Shown: piece after piece, positions 44,250 through 54,165 of the stretch
How positions within the stretch are numbered: the stretch's first letter is position 1
How the letters are laid out: each line of letters begins with the position of its first letter
Assembly: GCF_900115685.1 (NCBI RefSeq)
Contig: NZ_FOXJ01000001.1
Location: 2,885,796-2,949,795 of the forward strand
Origin: Variovorax sp. 770b2
GTDB lineage: Bacteria > Pseudomonadota > Gammaproteobacteria > Burkholderiales > Burkholderiaceae_C
Direction: 5' to 3'
DNA: 64,000 nucleotides
Translations under genes and position numbers: made by a program
The notes under the pieces: generated by a model
The model's input: only the letters and a program-made list of their open reading frames with translations
The model's database searches: none
What the model was told of the DNA's origin: nothing

Positions 44250-46172
44250 ATGGATGTGATCAGCAACTTTGCCGCCCGTTACGAGCGCACCCGCGAGGAG
44301 GTGATCTCCCTGCAGGAATACCTGGATATCTGCAAGCGCGATCCCACCGCCTACGCCACCGCCTCCGAGCGGATGCTCAAGGCCATTGGCGAGCCCGAAC
44401 TGGTCGATACGCGCAACGACCCCCGGCTTTCGCGCATCTTCGCCAACAAGGTCATCAAGATCTATCCGGCGTTCAAGGAGTTCTACGGCATGGAGGACGC
44501 CATCGAACAGGTGGTGTCCTATTTCCGCCATGCCGCCCAGGGCCTGGAAGAAAAGAAGCAAATCCTTTACCTCTTGGGGCCGGTCGGCGGCGGCAAGAGC
44601 TCGATTGCGGAGCGCCTGAAGCAGCTCATGGAGCACGTGCCCTTCTATGCGATCCACGGCTCGCCGGTGAACGAATCGCCCCTCGGGCTCTTCGACACCC
44701 TGGAAGACGGCGAGATCCTTGAAAAGGAATACGGCATCCCGCGCCGTTACCTGAATCGAATTCTCTCTCCCTGGGCCGTCAAGCGCCTGGAGGAATACGG
44801 CGGCGACATCCGCCAGTTCAAGGTGGTCAAGCGCTTCCCCTCGGTGCTCAGGCAGATCGCGGTCGCCAAGACCGAGCCCGGCGACGAGAACAACCAGGAC
44901 ATCTCCTCGCTGGTCGGCAAGGTCGACATCCGCAAGCTGGAGACCTATGCCCAGGACGACCCCGACGCCTACGCTTACTCCGGGGGCCTGTGCCTGGCCA
45001 ACCAGGGCCTCCTGGAGTTCGTGGAAATGTTCAAGGCGCCCATCAAGGTGCTGCATCCGCTGCTCACGGCCACGCAGGAGAGCAACTTCAAGGGCACGGA
45101 AGGCTTCGGCGCCATCCCCTTCGACGGCATCGTGCTCGCCCACAGCAACGAGAGCGAGTGGAAGGCCTTTCGCAACAACAAGAACAACGAGGCGTTCCTG
45201 GACCGGATCTACATCGTCAAGGTGCCCTACTGCCTGCGCGCCTCGGAAGAAATCAAGATCTACGAGAAGCTGGTTCGCAATTCCTCGCTCGCCCAGGCGC
45301 CCTGCGCACCCGGCACCTTGCGCATGATGGCGCAGCTCTCGGTGCTCACGCGCCTGAAGGAGCCCGAGAACTCGAGCACCTTCAGCAAGATGCAGGTGTA
45401 CGACGGCGAGAGCCTGAAGGACACAGACCCGAAGGCCAAGTCGATCCAGGAGTACCGCGACTACGCGGGCGTGGACGAAGGCATGAGCGGCGTTTCCACG
45501 CGCTTCGCCTTCAAGATCATCTCCAAGGTCTTCAACTTCGACAGCTCCGAAGTCGCCGCGAACCCGGTGCACCTGATGTACGTGCTCGAGCAACAGATCG
45601 AGCGCGAGCAGTTCGCGCCCGAGGTCGAGCAGAAGTACATCAGCTACATCAAGGAACTCCTGGCGCCGCGCTATGCCGAGTTCATCGGCAAGGAAATCCA
45701 GACCGCGTACCTGGAGAGCTACAGCGAGTACGGCCAGAACATCTTCGACCGCTACGTCACCTACGCGGACTACTGGATCCAGGACCAGGAGTTCCGCGAC
45801 GTGGACACCGGCGAAGTGTTCGACCGGGCCTCGCTCAATGGCGAGCTCGAGAAGATCGAGCGGCCGGCGGGCATCGGCAACCCGAAGGACTTCCGCAACG
45901 AGATCGTCAACTTCGTGCTGCGCGCACGGGCCGGCAACGCGGGACGCAACCCGGCATGGACCAGCTACGAAAAGCTGCGCGCGGTGATCGAGAAGAAGAT
46001 GTTCTCCAACACCGAGGAGCTACTGCCGGTGATCAGCTTCAACACCAAGAGCAGCGCCGACGAACAGAAGAAGCATGAAGACTTCGTCACCCGCATGGTC
46101 GAGAAGGGCTACACCGCCAAGCAGGTCCGCCTGCTCTGCGAGTGGTACCTGCGCGTGCGCAAGAGTTCATAA
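44250..46172 (+). CDS. prkA: PrkA family AAA+ serine protein kinase
   Basis: A 640-residue cytoplasmic protein. The AAA+ domain has Walker A GPVGGGKSS at about residues 110-118, and the C-terminal part (from about 400) is the PrkA kinase-like domain with EYRDYAGVDEGMSGVSTRFAFK. The ATG at 44250 follows GGAGG. The family is linked with general stress and sporulation-like responses and is usually encoded with YeaH and SpoVR proteins, as here. Kinase activity is established only in some species. Confidence 0.95.
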   Translation: MDVISNFAARYERTREEVISLQEYLDICKRDPTAYATASERMLKAIGEPELVDTRNDPRLSRIFANKVIKIYPAFKEFYGMEDAIEQVVSYFRHAAQGLEEKKQILYLLGPVGGGKSSIAERLKQLMEHVPFYAIHGSPVNESPLGLFDTLEDGEILEKEYGIPRRYLNRILSPWAVKRLEEYGGDIRQFKVVKRFPSVLRQIAVAKTEPGDENNQDISSLVGKVDIRKLETYAQDDPDAYAYSGGLCLANQGLLEFVEMFKAPIKVLHPLLTATQESNFKGTEGFGAIPFDGIVLAHSNESEWKAFRNNKNNEAFLDRIYIVKVPYCLRASEEIKIYEKLVRNSSLAQAPCAPGTLRMMAQLSVLTRLKEPENSSTFSKMQVYDGESLKDTDPKAKSIQEYRDYAGVDEGMSGVSTRFAFKIISKVFNFDSSEVAANPVHLMYVLEQQIEREQFAPEVEQKYISYIKELLAPRYAEFIGKEIQTAYLESYSEYGQNIFDRYVTYADYWIQDQEFRDVDTGEVFDRASLNGELEKIERPAGIGNPKDFRNEIVNFVLRARAGNAGRNPAWTSYEKLRAVIEKKMFSNTEELLPVISFNTKSSADEQKKHEDFVTRMVEKGYTAKQVRLLCEWYLRVRKSS

Positions 46173-46221
46173 CGACGGCACTTGAATCGTCCTCTTCTTT
46201 GCAAGGAGCTTTGACACCATC

Positions 46222-47514
46222 GTGGCCATCCTGCAGCAGATCATCGACCGCCGGCTATCGGGCAAGAACAAGTCCATTGGCAACCGCGAGCGCTTTCTCC
46301 GGCGCTACAAGGGGCAGATCCAGGAGGCGGTGCGGCGCGCCGTCAGCGGCCGCAACATCCGCGAACTGGAGCAAGGCGAAGACGTGACCCTGCCGCGCCA
46401 CGATGTGTCCGAACCGGTGTTCGGGCATGCGCGCGGCGGCGACCGCGAGTACGTGCATCCGGGCAACCAGGAGTACCTGAAAGGCGACCGCATCGCCCGC
46501 CCCGAAGGCCAGGCCGGTGGCGGCTCTGGAAGTGGTGAAGCAGGCGACGGCGGCGAAGGCGAGGACGACTTCGTCTTTCGCCTCACGCGCGAGGAATTCA
46601 TGCGCGTCTTCTTCGACGACCTCGCACTGCCGCATCTCATCCGCACCCAGATCGCCGACGTGCCCGAGTGGAAGAGCCACCGCGCCGGCTTCACGAGCGA
46701 CGGCTCGCCCAACAACCTGCACGTGGTGCGCTCGATGCGCGGGGCGCTGGCGCGCCGCATCGCGCTGGGCGGCGAACCGCGCAAGGAGCTCAAGCGCCTC
46801 GAAGCGCATCTCGTGCACCTGAAGGCGCACCCGCAGGCCACGACGGCGCTCATCCAGAAAGAGATCCGCGAGACCGAAGAGCTCATTGCCGAGCTGCGCC
46901 GCACCATGCGGCACGTGCCCTATATCGACCCGATCGACCTGCGCTACCGCAACCGCGTGAAGACCCCGGTGCCCAGCGCCAAGGCCGTGATGTTCTGCCT
47001 CATGGACGTGTCGGGCTCGATGGACGAGGCGCGCAAGGACATGGCCAAGCGCTTCTTCATGCTGCTCTACATGTTCCTCACGCGGCACTACGAGACCATC
47101 GACCTCGTGTTCCTTCGCCATCACACGCAGGCGCAGGAAGTGACGGAAGAAGAGTTCTTCCACGCCACCGAGACCGGCGGCACCGTGGTCTCCAGCGCGC
47201 TGGTGCTGATGGACGAGATCATCAAGGCGCGCTATCCCAGCGGCGAGTGGAACGTCTACGGCGCGCAGGCCAGCGACGGCGACAACTGGCACCAGGACAG
47301 CGGCCGCTGCCGCGAGCTGCTGGTCAACGACATCCTGCCCGTGGTGCGCTACTACGCCTACGTGCAGGTGGCCGAGACCGAGCAGAACCTGTGGCAGGAA
47401 TACGCGCAGCTCGAAGGCGTGCAGCCCAACTTCGCGATGCGCAAGGTCTCCGACGCACAAGACATCTATCCCGTGTTCCGCGACCTGTTCAAGAAGGAAG
47501 GGGTCACCGCATGA
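46222..47514 (+). CDS. yeaH: YeaH/YhbH family protein (DUF444, vWA-like)
   Basis: A 430-residue protein with a charged N-terminal part (RRLSGKNKSIGNRERFLRRY), a Gly/Glu-rich linker near residues 95-115, and a C-terminal von Willebrand A-like domain with the MIDAS motif MDVSGSMDE. It starts with GTG behind AAGGAG. It is the middle gene of the prkA operon, and its stop overlaps the spoVR ATG. The biochemical role is unknown, but the three genes are conserved together. Confidence 0.92.
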   Translation: MAILQQIIDRRLSGKNKSIGNRERFLRRYKGQIQEAVRRAVSGRNIRELEQGEDVTLPRHDVSEPVFGHARGGDREYVHPGNQEYLKGDRIARPEGQAGGGSGSGEAGDGGEGEDDFVFRLTREEFMRVFFDDLALPHLIRTQIADVPEWKSHRAGFTSDGSPNNLHVVRSMRGALARRIALGGEPRKELKRLEAHLVHLKAHPQATTALIQKEIRETEELIAELRRTMRHVPYIDPIDLRYRNRVKTPVPSAKAVMFCLMDVSGSMDEARKDMAKRFFMLLYMFLTRHYETIDLVFLRHHTQAQEVTEEEFFHATETGGTVVSSALVLMDEIIKARYPSGEWNVYGAQASDGDNWHQDSGRCRELLVNDILPVVRYYAYVQVAETEQNLWQEYAQLEGVQPNFAMRKVSDAQDIYPVFRDLFKKEGVTA

Positions 47515-49064
47515 ACACCTCCGCCACCACCACCGACCGCCCCGCCCCGGGCCCGAAGCTGGAGCGCCTGCCCAGCCCTTCGGACTGGACCTTCGAGCTG
47601 ATCGCGACCTATCACGCAGAGATCGCCAAGACGGCCAAGGGCTTCGGCCTGGACACCTACCCCAACCAGCTGGAGGTGATCACCGCCGAGCAGATGATGG
47701 ATGCCTACGCCAGCGTGGGCATGCCGATGATCTACCGCCACTGGTCGTACGGCAAACAGTTCATCGCGACCGAGAAGAACTACAAGCGCGGGCACATGGG
47801 GCTGGCCTACGAGATCGTGATCAACTCCGACCCGTGCATCGCCTACCTCATGGAAGAAAACACCATGGCCATGCAGGCCCTGGTGATCGCGCATGCGGCC
47901 TACGGCCACAACAGCTTCTTCAAGGGCAACTACCTCTTCCGGATGTGGACCGATGCGTCGTCCATCATCGACTACCTGGTCTACGCGCGCCACTACATCG
48001 CCGAGTGCGAGGAGCGGCACGGCCTGGATGCGGTCGAGGAACTGCTCGACTCCTGCCATGCGCTGATGAACTACGGCGTCGACCGCTATCGCCGTCCGCA
48101 GAAGCGTTCGCTCGCGCAAGAGAGCGTGCAGCGCGCGGACCGCGAGCGCCACATGCAGCAGCAGGTGAACGACCTCTGGCGCACGCTGCCCAAGCGCGCC
48201 GAGCAGGCGGCCGAGTCCGACGCCACGCGCCGCTTTCCCTCGGAGCCGCAGGAGAACCTGCTCTATTTCATCGAGAAGAACGCGGCGCTCCTGGAACCCT
48301 GGCAGCGCGAGGTGGTGCGCATCGTGCGCAAGATCGCGCAGTACTTCTATCCGCAGCGGCAAACGCAGGTGATGAACGAAGGCTGGGCCACCTTCTGGCA
48401 CTACACGCTGCTCAACACGATGTACGAGCGTGGCCAGCTGGCCGACGGCTTCATGATGGAATGGCTCAGCTCGCACACGGGCGTGATCTTCCAGCCGCCG
48501 GTGGGCCACCGCGCCTACAGCGGCATCAATCCCTATGCGCTGGGTTTCGCGATGTTCACCGAGCTGCGCCGCATCTGCGAGAAGCCCACCGAGGAAGACC
48601 GCCGCTGGTTTCCCGACTTCGCCGGCACCGACTGGGTCAAGACGCTGGACTACGCGATGCGCAACTTCAAGGACGAGAGCTTCATCGGCCAGTTCCTGAG
48701 CCCCAAGACGATGCGCGATTTCCGGCTCTTCTCGATCCGCGATTTCCAGAGCGAATCCGAGCTCGAGGTCTCTGCCATCCACGACGACAGCGGCTACCAG
48801 TCGCTGCGCGAATCGCTGTCACGCCAGTACGACATCAGCAGCCGCGAACCCGACATCCAGGTGTGGAACGTGGCCACGCGCGGCGACCGCTCATTGACGC
48901 TGCGGCACACGCAGCGCAACAACCTGCCGCTGCACGACGGGGCGGAAGAAGTGCTCAAGCACGTCGCGCGGCTCTGGGGTTTCGATGTGCACCTGGAGAG
49001 CATCGACAGCGCCGGGCGCATCAGCCGCAGCTGGAAGGCCACGGCGCCCAAGCAGATGTACTGA
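47511..49064 (+). CDS. spoVR: SpoVR family protein
   Basis: A 517-residue member of the SpoVR/YcgB family. Conserved segments include FGLDTYPNQLEVITAEQMMDAY, MPMIYRHWSYGK, HAAYGHNSFFKGNYLF and QVMNEGWATFWHY, whose His/Glu pattern may bind metal. It overlaps yeaH by an ATGA. In Bacillus SpoVR affects spore cortex; in non-sporulating bacteria it is part of the prkA stress module. Confidence 0.95.
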   Translation: MNTSATTTDRPAPGPKLERLPSPSDWTFELIATYHAEIAKTAKGFGLDTYPNQLEVITAEQMMDAYASVGMPMIYRHWSYGKQFIATEKNYKRGHMGLAYEIVINSDPCIAYLMEENTMAMQALVIAHAAYGHNSFFKGNYLFRMWTDASSIIDYLVYARHYIAECEERHGLDAVEELLDSCHALMNYGVDRYRRPQKRSLAQESVQRADRERHMQQQVNDLWRTLPKRAEQAAESDATRRFPSEPQENLLYFIEKNAALLEPWQREVVRIVRKIAQYFYPQRQTQVMNEGWATFWHYTLLNTMYERGQLADGFMMEWLSSHTGVIFQPPVGHRAYSGINPYALGFAMFTELRRICEKPTEEDRRWFPDFAGTDWVKTLDYAMRNFKDESFIGQFLSPKTMRDFRLFSIRDFQSESELEVSAIHDDSGYQSLRESLSRQYDISSREPDIQVWNVATRGDRSLTLRHTQRNNLPLHDGAEEVLKHVARLWGFDVHLESIDSAGRISRSWKATAPKQMY

Positions 49065-49085
49065 CACTGCTGGTTCGGGGTGGCA

Positions 49086-49175
49086 CTCACGCCGACGGTG
49101 GGCTCTGTTTCGCGAATGTCCCCCGGCTTCGCCTCCTCCTTTATTTCGCGAAACAGAGCCCACCATCAGCGTGAG
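49086..49175. repeat. Long inverted repeat (29-bp arms) after spoVR
   Basis: The arms 49086-49114 and 49147-49175 are complementary at 27 of 29 positions, including the perfect core GGGCTCTGTTTCGCG/CGCGAAACAGAGCCC. The loop is 32 bases. It lies between the convergent spoVR and aroQ genes and could act as a bidirectional terminator or be a mobile repeat remnant. Confidence 0.75.
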
Positions 49176-49251
49176 CGCTTCAGAGCGGCTGTTGATCAGC
49201 GGTTCACCCAGAGCGTGTCCAGGTGCGCAGGGCGTCGGGTGCTCCCCGCAG

Positions 49252-49291
49252 CGAAATAAAGGAGGAGGGCGAAGCCCGGGGGACATTCGCG
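49252..49291 (-). repeat. Inverted copy of the loop/arm segment of the 49086 repeat
   Basis: This block is a near reverse-complement copy of 49111-49150, sharing CGAAATAAAGGAGGAGG and GGGGGACATTCGCG, with two single-base insertions. The two blocks face each other across about 100 bp. Confidence 0.7.
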
Positions 49292-49341
49292 GAGGGGAGT
49301 GCCCGATGCCCGATGCCCTGCGCACCACCCCGAACTGCAAT

Positions 49342-49782
49342 CTAGGGCACCAGCGCGGCAATCGCCAGCGCGTAGCCCTTCACGCCCAGCCCGACGATGA
49401 TCCCTTTCGCCGCGGGCGAGATGTACGACTTGTGGCGGAACTCCTCCCGCGCATGCACGTTCGAGATGTGCAGTTCGATCAACGGCACGCTCGCGCCCTT
49501 GATGGCATCGTGCAGCGCGATCGAGGTGTGGGTGTAGGCCCCCGGGTTCATCACCACGCCGAGCATGTTGCCGGCGGCCACTTCGCGCCCGGCTTCCTGG
49601 ATCCAGTCGACCAGCACGCCCTCGTGGTTCGACTGGCGGCATTCGATCTCCACGCCGAGCTTGGCGCCCGTGTCCTTGCACAGGCGCTCGACATCGGCCA
49701 GCGTGTCGCGTCCATATTGCTCGGGCTCGCGCGTGCCGAGCAGGTTGAGGTTGGGGCCGTTGAGGACGAGGATTTTCTTCAT
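49342..49782 (-). CDS. aroQ: 3-dehydroquinate dehydratase, type II
   Basis: A 146-residue shikimate-pathway enzyme. Diagnostic segments are [17 protein letters not shown], with the flexible-loop Arg and catalytic Tyr, [21 protein letters not shown] and [15 protein letters not shown]. The ATG is at 49782. It is a dodecameric cytosolic enzyme in known cases. It is divergent from the Rieske operon. Confidence 0.96.
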   Translation of the reverse strand: MKKILVLNGPNLNLLGTREPEQYGRDTLADVERLCKDTGAKLGVEIECRQSNHEGVLVDWIQEAGREVAAGNMLGVVMNPGAYTHTSIALHDAIKGASVPLIELHISNVHAREEFRHKSYISPAAKGIIVGLGVKGYALAIAALVP

Positions 49783-49854
49783 GATGAATGAGGGTCTGGT
49801 CGAGGCGGAGACGACAATTATGGTCGCCCCGCGGCCTTGTGAAATCCACACCCC

Positions 49855-50538
49855 ATGATCACTGACGCTCCTCCTCACGACGTGCCCCTCTGGCACCCCG
49901 TGGCCCGTTCGGCCGACCTTCGCCCCGGCGCCAACGTCGTCGCCGGCTTCGCCGAAGGCCAGGAACTCGCGCTCTGGCGTTCGGCCGGCGGCTCGGCGCA
50001 GGCCTGGGACAACCGCTGTCCGCACCGCAGCGTGCGCTTCACGCTGGGCCAGGTCATCCAAGACCGCCTCGCCTGCGCGTACCACGGCTGGCAGTACGCC
50101 GCGGGCGACGGGCAGTGCGTCAGCATTCCCGCGCACCCTGCGATGCAGGCGCCGCGCAACGTCTGCGCCAAGGTGTTCGGCGCGGTCGATGCGGCCGGCA
50201 TGCTGTGGGTCAACTTCGCACAGGACGCATCCACCGCACCGCCATCGCTGGCCGATGCCGTGCCGGCCGGCTGGCACTTCTGCCGCACGCTGACGCTGCG
50301 CGCCGGTGTGCAAGCCGTGCGCGATGCGCTCGCACAGCATGGGTTCGCGGCCCACGCGGCGCCGGGCGCATTCCGGGGCGTGCTCGACGGGGCGGAGACC
50401 ATCGCTCTCATCCTCGACGCGCAGCCGCAACTCACCTTCATCCACCTGTGGACCGGCGCGCCGCCCGGCTCCGATGCGATGAAGTCCCTCCACACGGCCG
50501 CGCGCAACCTGCGCAGCACCATCGAAACGCGAGGCTGA
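49855..50538 (+). CDS. Rieske [2Fe-2S] protein with degenerate oxygenase domain
   Basis: A 227-residue protein. The N-terminal 110 residues form a Rieske domain with intact ligands C55-P-H57 and C74-AY-H77. Residues 120-227 look like a shortened, degenerate remnant of a ring-hydroxylating oxygenase catalytic domain with no iron-binding D-x2-H-x4-H motif. It would carry electrons to the catalytic partner encoded nine bases downstream, which lacks a Rieske centre. No reductase gene is nearby. Confidence 0.82.
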   Translation: MITDAPPHDVPLWHPVARSADLRPGANVVAGFAEGQELALWRSAGGSAQAWDNRCPHRSVRFTLGQVIQDRLACAYHGWQYAAGDGQCVSIPAHPAMQAPRNVCAKVFGAVDAAGMLWVNFAQDASTAPPSLADAVPAGWHFCRTLTLRAGVQAVRDALAQHGFAAHAAPGAFRGVLDGAETIALILDAQPQLTFIHLWTGAPPGSDAMKSLHTAARNLRSTIETRG

Positions 50539-50547
50539 GGAACCGCG

Positions 50548-51411
50548 ATGCCCTTCGTCACCGACGATCCCAACATGCGCGACGACTGGCTCGTCGTTGG
50601 ACCTGCAAGCGCGCTCGGCGGCGCCTCCGAACAACGGCCTTACACGACCCGCCTGCTCGGCGAAACGCTGGCGCTGTGGGCCGACGCCGACGGCGCCCCG
50701 CAATGCCGCCTCGCCGCACAGCCGCTGGCCGTGCAATCGCGCTACGGCTACCTCTGGGTCTGCCCCAGTGGCCGCCCTGCCCGCCCACTCTTCGCGTTCC
50801 CCGAATACACCGAACCCGGCCGCCGCACCGTCGATTGCGGTGGCATCGGCGTCGCGGTGTCAGGTCTGCGCGTGATCGAGAACTTCCTGGACATGGCGCA
50901 CTTCCCCTTCGTGCATGCCGACTACCTCGGCAAGGTGCCTCACACCGAAGTCGCGCAGTACCAGGTGGACATCGATCCCGCCACCGGCGAGATCTGGGCC
51001 ACCGACTGCCGCTTCTGGCAGCCCCGCGCCTCGGCCGCGCATGACACCGGCGCCGACGTGCGCTACACCTACCGCGTGATGCAGCCCTTCTCGGCCATGC
51101 TCTACAAATCGAGCATGCGCCCCGACGCGCAGGACGCCATCGCCCTCTTCCTGCAACCGATCGACGACGAGCACGTGATCGCCCACACGATGCTCGCCTG
51201 CTTCGACGACGTTTCCAGCGACGCCGAGCTCATCGCCTTCCAGCAGACCATCTTCGGGCAGGACAAGCCCATCCTGGAGAACCACGCCTTCAAGCGCATG
51301 CCGCTCGAAGGCCGCGCCGAGACGCCGACGCGCGGCGACACCTCGTCGGTCACCTACCGCCGCTGGCTGCGCGAGCGCGGCATGCGCTTCGGCACGAGGG
51401 CCGCCGCATGA
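50548..51411 (+). CDS. Rieske-less oxygenase catalytic subunit (VanA-like)
   Basis: A 287-residue protein. The first 90 residues have the layout of a Rieske domain ([22 protein letters not shown]) but none of the four cluster ligands. The catalytic domain retains the mononuclear-iron motif [13 protein letters not shown], that is Asp115, His118 and His123 spaced D-x2-H-x4-H. It probably works as a complex with the preceding Rieske protein. VanA-like enzymes often remove O- or N-methyl groups and release formaldehyde, which fits the formaldehyde genes downstream. The substrate is unknown. Confidence 0.82.
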   Translation: MPFVTDDPNMRDDWLVVGPASALGGASEQRPYTTRLLGETLALWADADGAPQCRLAAQPLAVQSRYGYLWVCPSGRPARPLFAFPEYTEPGRRTVDCGGIGVAVSGLRVIENFLDMAHFPFVHADYLGKVPHTEVAQYQVDIDPATGEIWATDCRFWQPRASAAHDTGADVRYTYRVMQPFSAMLYKSSMRPDAQDAIALFLQPIDDEHVIAHTMLACFDDVSSDAELIAFQQTIFGQDKPILENHAFKRMPLEGRAETPTRGDTSSVTYRRWLRERGMRFGTRAAA

Positions 51412-52058
51412 CGGCGAGGCTGAAGCTGTACGACCACCCTCTCTCTGGCAACTGCTTCAAGGTGCGGCAGATGCTGGCGTGGCTCGGCGTTGCCTATGAA
51501 GCGGTCCCGGTCGATTTTTATCCCGGCCGTGCGCACAAGTCGGCCGCGTTCCTTGCGAACGTCAATCCGCTCGGGCAGATCCCGGTGATCGACGACGACG
51601 GGTTCGTGCTGCGCGATGCGCAGGCCATCCTGGTCTATCTCGCGAGCCGCTACGACGCGCAGCACCGCTGGTATCCGGACGCCCCGAAGCTGCGCGGCCA
51701 GGTCGCGATGTGGCTCGCCACGGCCGAGGAGATCACGCGCACCGCATCGGCCGCACGCCTGCACGATGCGCTCGGCTACCACCACCTGGACATCGAGGCC
51801 TGCCGCAGCGGCGCGCGCGCCGTGTTCCGCGTGCTCGACGACCACCTCGCCGAACAGGCCAGCGCGGGCCTGCGCTGGCTGGCCTCGGCGCCCGAGCCGA
51901 CGATTGCCGACCTCGCCTGCTTCCCCTACGCCGCGCTGGCCGGCGAAGGCGGCGTCTCTCTCGATGAATTCCCGGCCCTGCGGAACTGGGTCTGGAATTT
52001 CCGACACCTGCCCGGGTTCATCGGGATGTCGGGTATCTTCCCTGCTGGCCCGGCCTGA
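51408..52058 (+). CDS. Glutathione S-transferase family protein
   Basis: A 216-residue GST with an N-terminal thioredoxin fold (LKLYDHPLSGNCFKVRQML, cis-Pro in GQIPVIDDDG, DAQAILVYLA) and a helical C-terminal domain. Ser14 is a likely glutathione-activating residue. It overlaps the oxygenase stop by ATGA and precedes adhC, so it belongs to a glutathione-linked module. The exact reaction is unknown. Confidence 0.87.
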   Translation: MTARLKLYDHPLSGNCFKVRQMLAWLGVAYEAVPVDFYPGRAHKSAAFLANVNPLGQIPVIDDDGFVLRDAQAILVYLASRYDAQHRWYPDAPKLRGQVAMWLATAEEITRTASAARLHDALGYHHLDIEACRSGARAVFRVLDDHLAEQASAGLRWLASAPEPTIADLACFPYAALAGEGGVSLDEFPALRNWVWNFRHLPGFIGMSGIFPAGPA

Positions 52059-52118
52059 GTATTCTTGGGCTCTCGCCCCCTGCACCCCTTCTTCCGACTC
52101 TTTTCCCCCGAACCCGCC

Positions 52119-53225
52119 ATGAAAACCAAAGCCGCCGTCGCCTGGAAATCCGGAGCCCCCCTCACCATCGAAACCGTGGACCTGGAAGGCCCCAAGTTCG
52201 GCGAAGTGCTGGTCGAGATCAAGGCCACCGGCATCTGCCACACCGACCACTACACGCTCTCGGGCGCCGACCCCGAAGGCATCTTCCCCGCGATCCTGGG
52301 CCACGAAGGCGCGGGCATCGTGGTCGATGTCGGCCCCGGCGTCACGACGCTCAAGAAGGGCGACCACGTCATTCCGCTCTACACGCCCGAATGCCGCCAG
52401 TGCAAGTTCTGCCTCTCGCGCAAGACCAACCTCTGCCAGCTGATCCGCGGCACGCAGGGCAAGGGCCTGATGCCCGATGCCACCTCGCGCTTCAGCCTGG
52501 ACGGCAAGCCGATCTTTCACTACATGGGCACGTCGACCTTCAGCAACTACACGGTGGCGCCTGAAATCTCGCTCGCCAAGATCCGCGAGGACGCGCCCTT
52601 CGACAAGGTCTGCTACATCGGCTGCGGCGTCACCACTGGCATCGGCGCGGTGATCTTCACGGCCAAGGTGGAAGCCGGCGCCAACGTGGTGGTGTTCGGC
52701 CTCGGCGGCATCGGCCTCAATGTGATCCAGGGCGCGAAGATGGTGGGCGCCGACAAGATCATCGGCGTCGACCTGAACCCCGAGCGCGAAGCCATGGCAC
52801 GCAAGTTCGGCATGACGCATTTCATCAACCCGAAGGACACCGAGAACGTGGTCGATGCCATCGTGCAGCTGACCGACGGCGGCGCGGACTACAGCTTCGA
52901 GTGCATCGGCAACACCAAGGTGATGCGCCAGGCGCTGGAATGCACGCACAAGGGCTGGGGCCGCAGCATCATCATCGGCGTGGCGGAAGCCGGTGCCGAG
53001 ATCAGCACACGTCCGTTCCAGCTGGTCACCGGCCGCAAGTGGGAAGGCTCGGCCTTCGGCGGCGCACGCGGCCGCACCGACGTGCCCAAGATCGTGGACT
53101 GGTACATGGAAGGCAAGATCAACATCGACGACCTGATCACGCACACGATGCCGCTGGAAGACATCAACAAGGGCTTCGACCTGATGAAGCGCGGCGAATC
53201 GATTCGCGGCGTGGTGCTTTACTAG
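52119..53225 (+). CDS. adhC: S-(hydroxymethyl)glutathione dehydrogenase (class III alcohol dehydrogenase)
   Basis: A 368-residue zinc enzyme that oxidises the formaldehyde-glutathione adduct with NAD. Catalytic zinc ligands lie in TGICHTD and LGHEGAG. The structural-zinc Cys cluster is [15 protein letters not shown], and the NAD motif is GLGGIGLNV. The ATG at 52119 gives the normal N-terminus ([14 protein letters not shown]). Together with fghA downstream it turns formaldehyde into formate. Confidence 0.95.
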   Translation: MKTKAAVAWKSGAPLTIETVDLEGPKFGEVLVEIKATGICHTDHYTLSGADPEGIFPAILGHEGAGIVVDVGPGVTTLKKGDHVIPLYTPECRQCKFCLSRKTNLCQLIRGTQGKGLMPDATSRFSLDGKPIFHYMGTSTFSNYTVAPEISLAKIREDAPFDKVCYIGCGVTTGIGAVIFTAKVEAGANVVVFGLGGIGLNVIQGAKMVGADKIIGVDLNPEREAMARKFGMTHFINPKDTENVVDAIVQLTDGGADYSFECIGNTKVMRQALECTHKGWGRSIIIGVAEAGAEISTRPFQLVTGRKWEGSAFGGARGRTDVPKIVDWYMEGKINIDDLITHTMPLEDINKGFDLMKRGESIRGVVLY

Positions 53226-53244
53226 CCCTCGCGAGGCACCAGCC

Positions 53245-54165
53245 ATGAACCGCATGGAGCCGTTGCGCAAGATCGAGGCGGGCGTCCTCGAAGTCGCCTG
53301 CTACGAAGCCGGCCCCGCGGACGGCCCGCCCGTGCTGCTGATGCACGGCTTTCCGTACGACATCCACACCTATGCCGAAGTCGCGCCGATGCTCGCAAGC
53401 CAGGGCTGCCGCGTCATCGTGCCGTACATGCGCGGCTACGGCGGCACGCGTTTCCTCGCCGATGCCACGCCGCGCTCGGGCGAGCAGGCGGCGTTCGGCG
53501 CCGACCTGCTGGCGCTGCTCGATGCGCTGAAGATCGACCGCGCGGTGCTCGCCGGCTACGACTGGGGCGGCCGCGCCGCCTGCGTGGTCGCCGCGCTGTG
53601 GCCCGAGCGATGCGCGGGCCTGGTCTCGCTCAACAGCTACAACATCCAGAACATCGCCAAGGCGATGGAGCCGGACACGGCCGAGAACGAGCACAGCCTC
53701 TGGTACCAGTACTACTTCCACAGCGAACGCGGCCGCGCCGGCCTCGCGAAGGACCGCAAGGCCCTCACGAAACTGCTGTGGAAGCTGTGGTCGCCGACCT
53801 GGCAGTTCGACGACGCCACCTTCGCGCGCAGCGCCGCCGCCTTCGACCACCCCGACTTCGTCGACGTGGTGATCCACTCGTACCGCCACCGTTTCGGCCT
53901 CGTGCCCGGCGACCCGGCCTATGCGGACATCGAGCGCCGCCTCGCCGCGCAGCCCGCGATCACCGTGCCCGCCATCACCTTCGACGGCATCGACGACGGC
54001 GTGCGGCCGCCCGCCGATGCCGCGGCCCACGCGCACCGCTTCAGCGGCCCGCGCTCGCACCGCCTCGTGCCCGGCGCGGGCCACAACCTGCCGCAGGAAG
54101 CGCCGCGCACCTTCGCCGATGCGGTGCTCGAACTTGTCCCCGCGCTGCGCAACGAAAAGCCATGA
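53245..54165 (+). CDS. Alpha/beta hydrolase, epoxide hydrolase-like
   Basis: A 306-residue hydrolase with oxyanion segment LMHGFPYD, a nucleophile elbow AGYDWGG whose Asp is typical of epoxide hydrolases and haloalkane dehalogenases, and catalytic His in GAGHNLPQEAP. It overlaps fghA by ATGA and lies between the two formaldehyde genes, so it is in the same operon. It may act on a product of the oxygenase; the substrate is unknown. Confidence 0.83.
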   Translation: MNRMEPLRKIEAGVLEVACYEAGPADGPPVLLMHGFPYDIHTYAEVAPMLASQGCRVIVPYMRGYGGTRFLADATPRSGEQAAFGADLLALLDALKIDRAVLAGYDWGGRAACVVAALWPERCAGLVSLNSYNIQNIAKAMEPDTAENEHSLWYQYYFHSERGRAGLAKDRKALTKLLWKLWSPTWQFDDATFARSAAAFDHPDFVDVVIHSYRHRFGLVPGDPAYADIERRLAAQPAITVPAITFDGIDDGVRPPADAAAHAHRFSGPRSHRLVPGAGHNLPQEAPRTFADAVLELVPALRNEKP

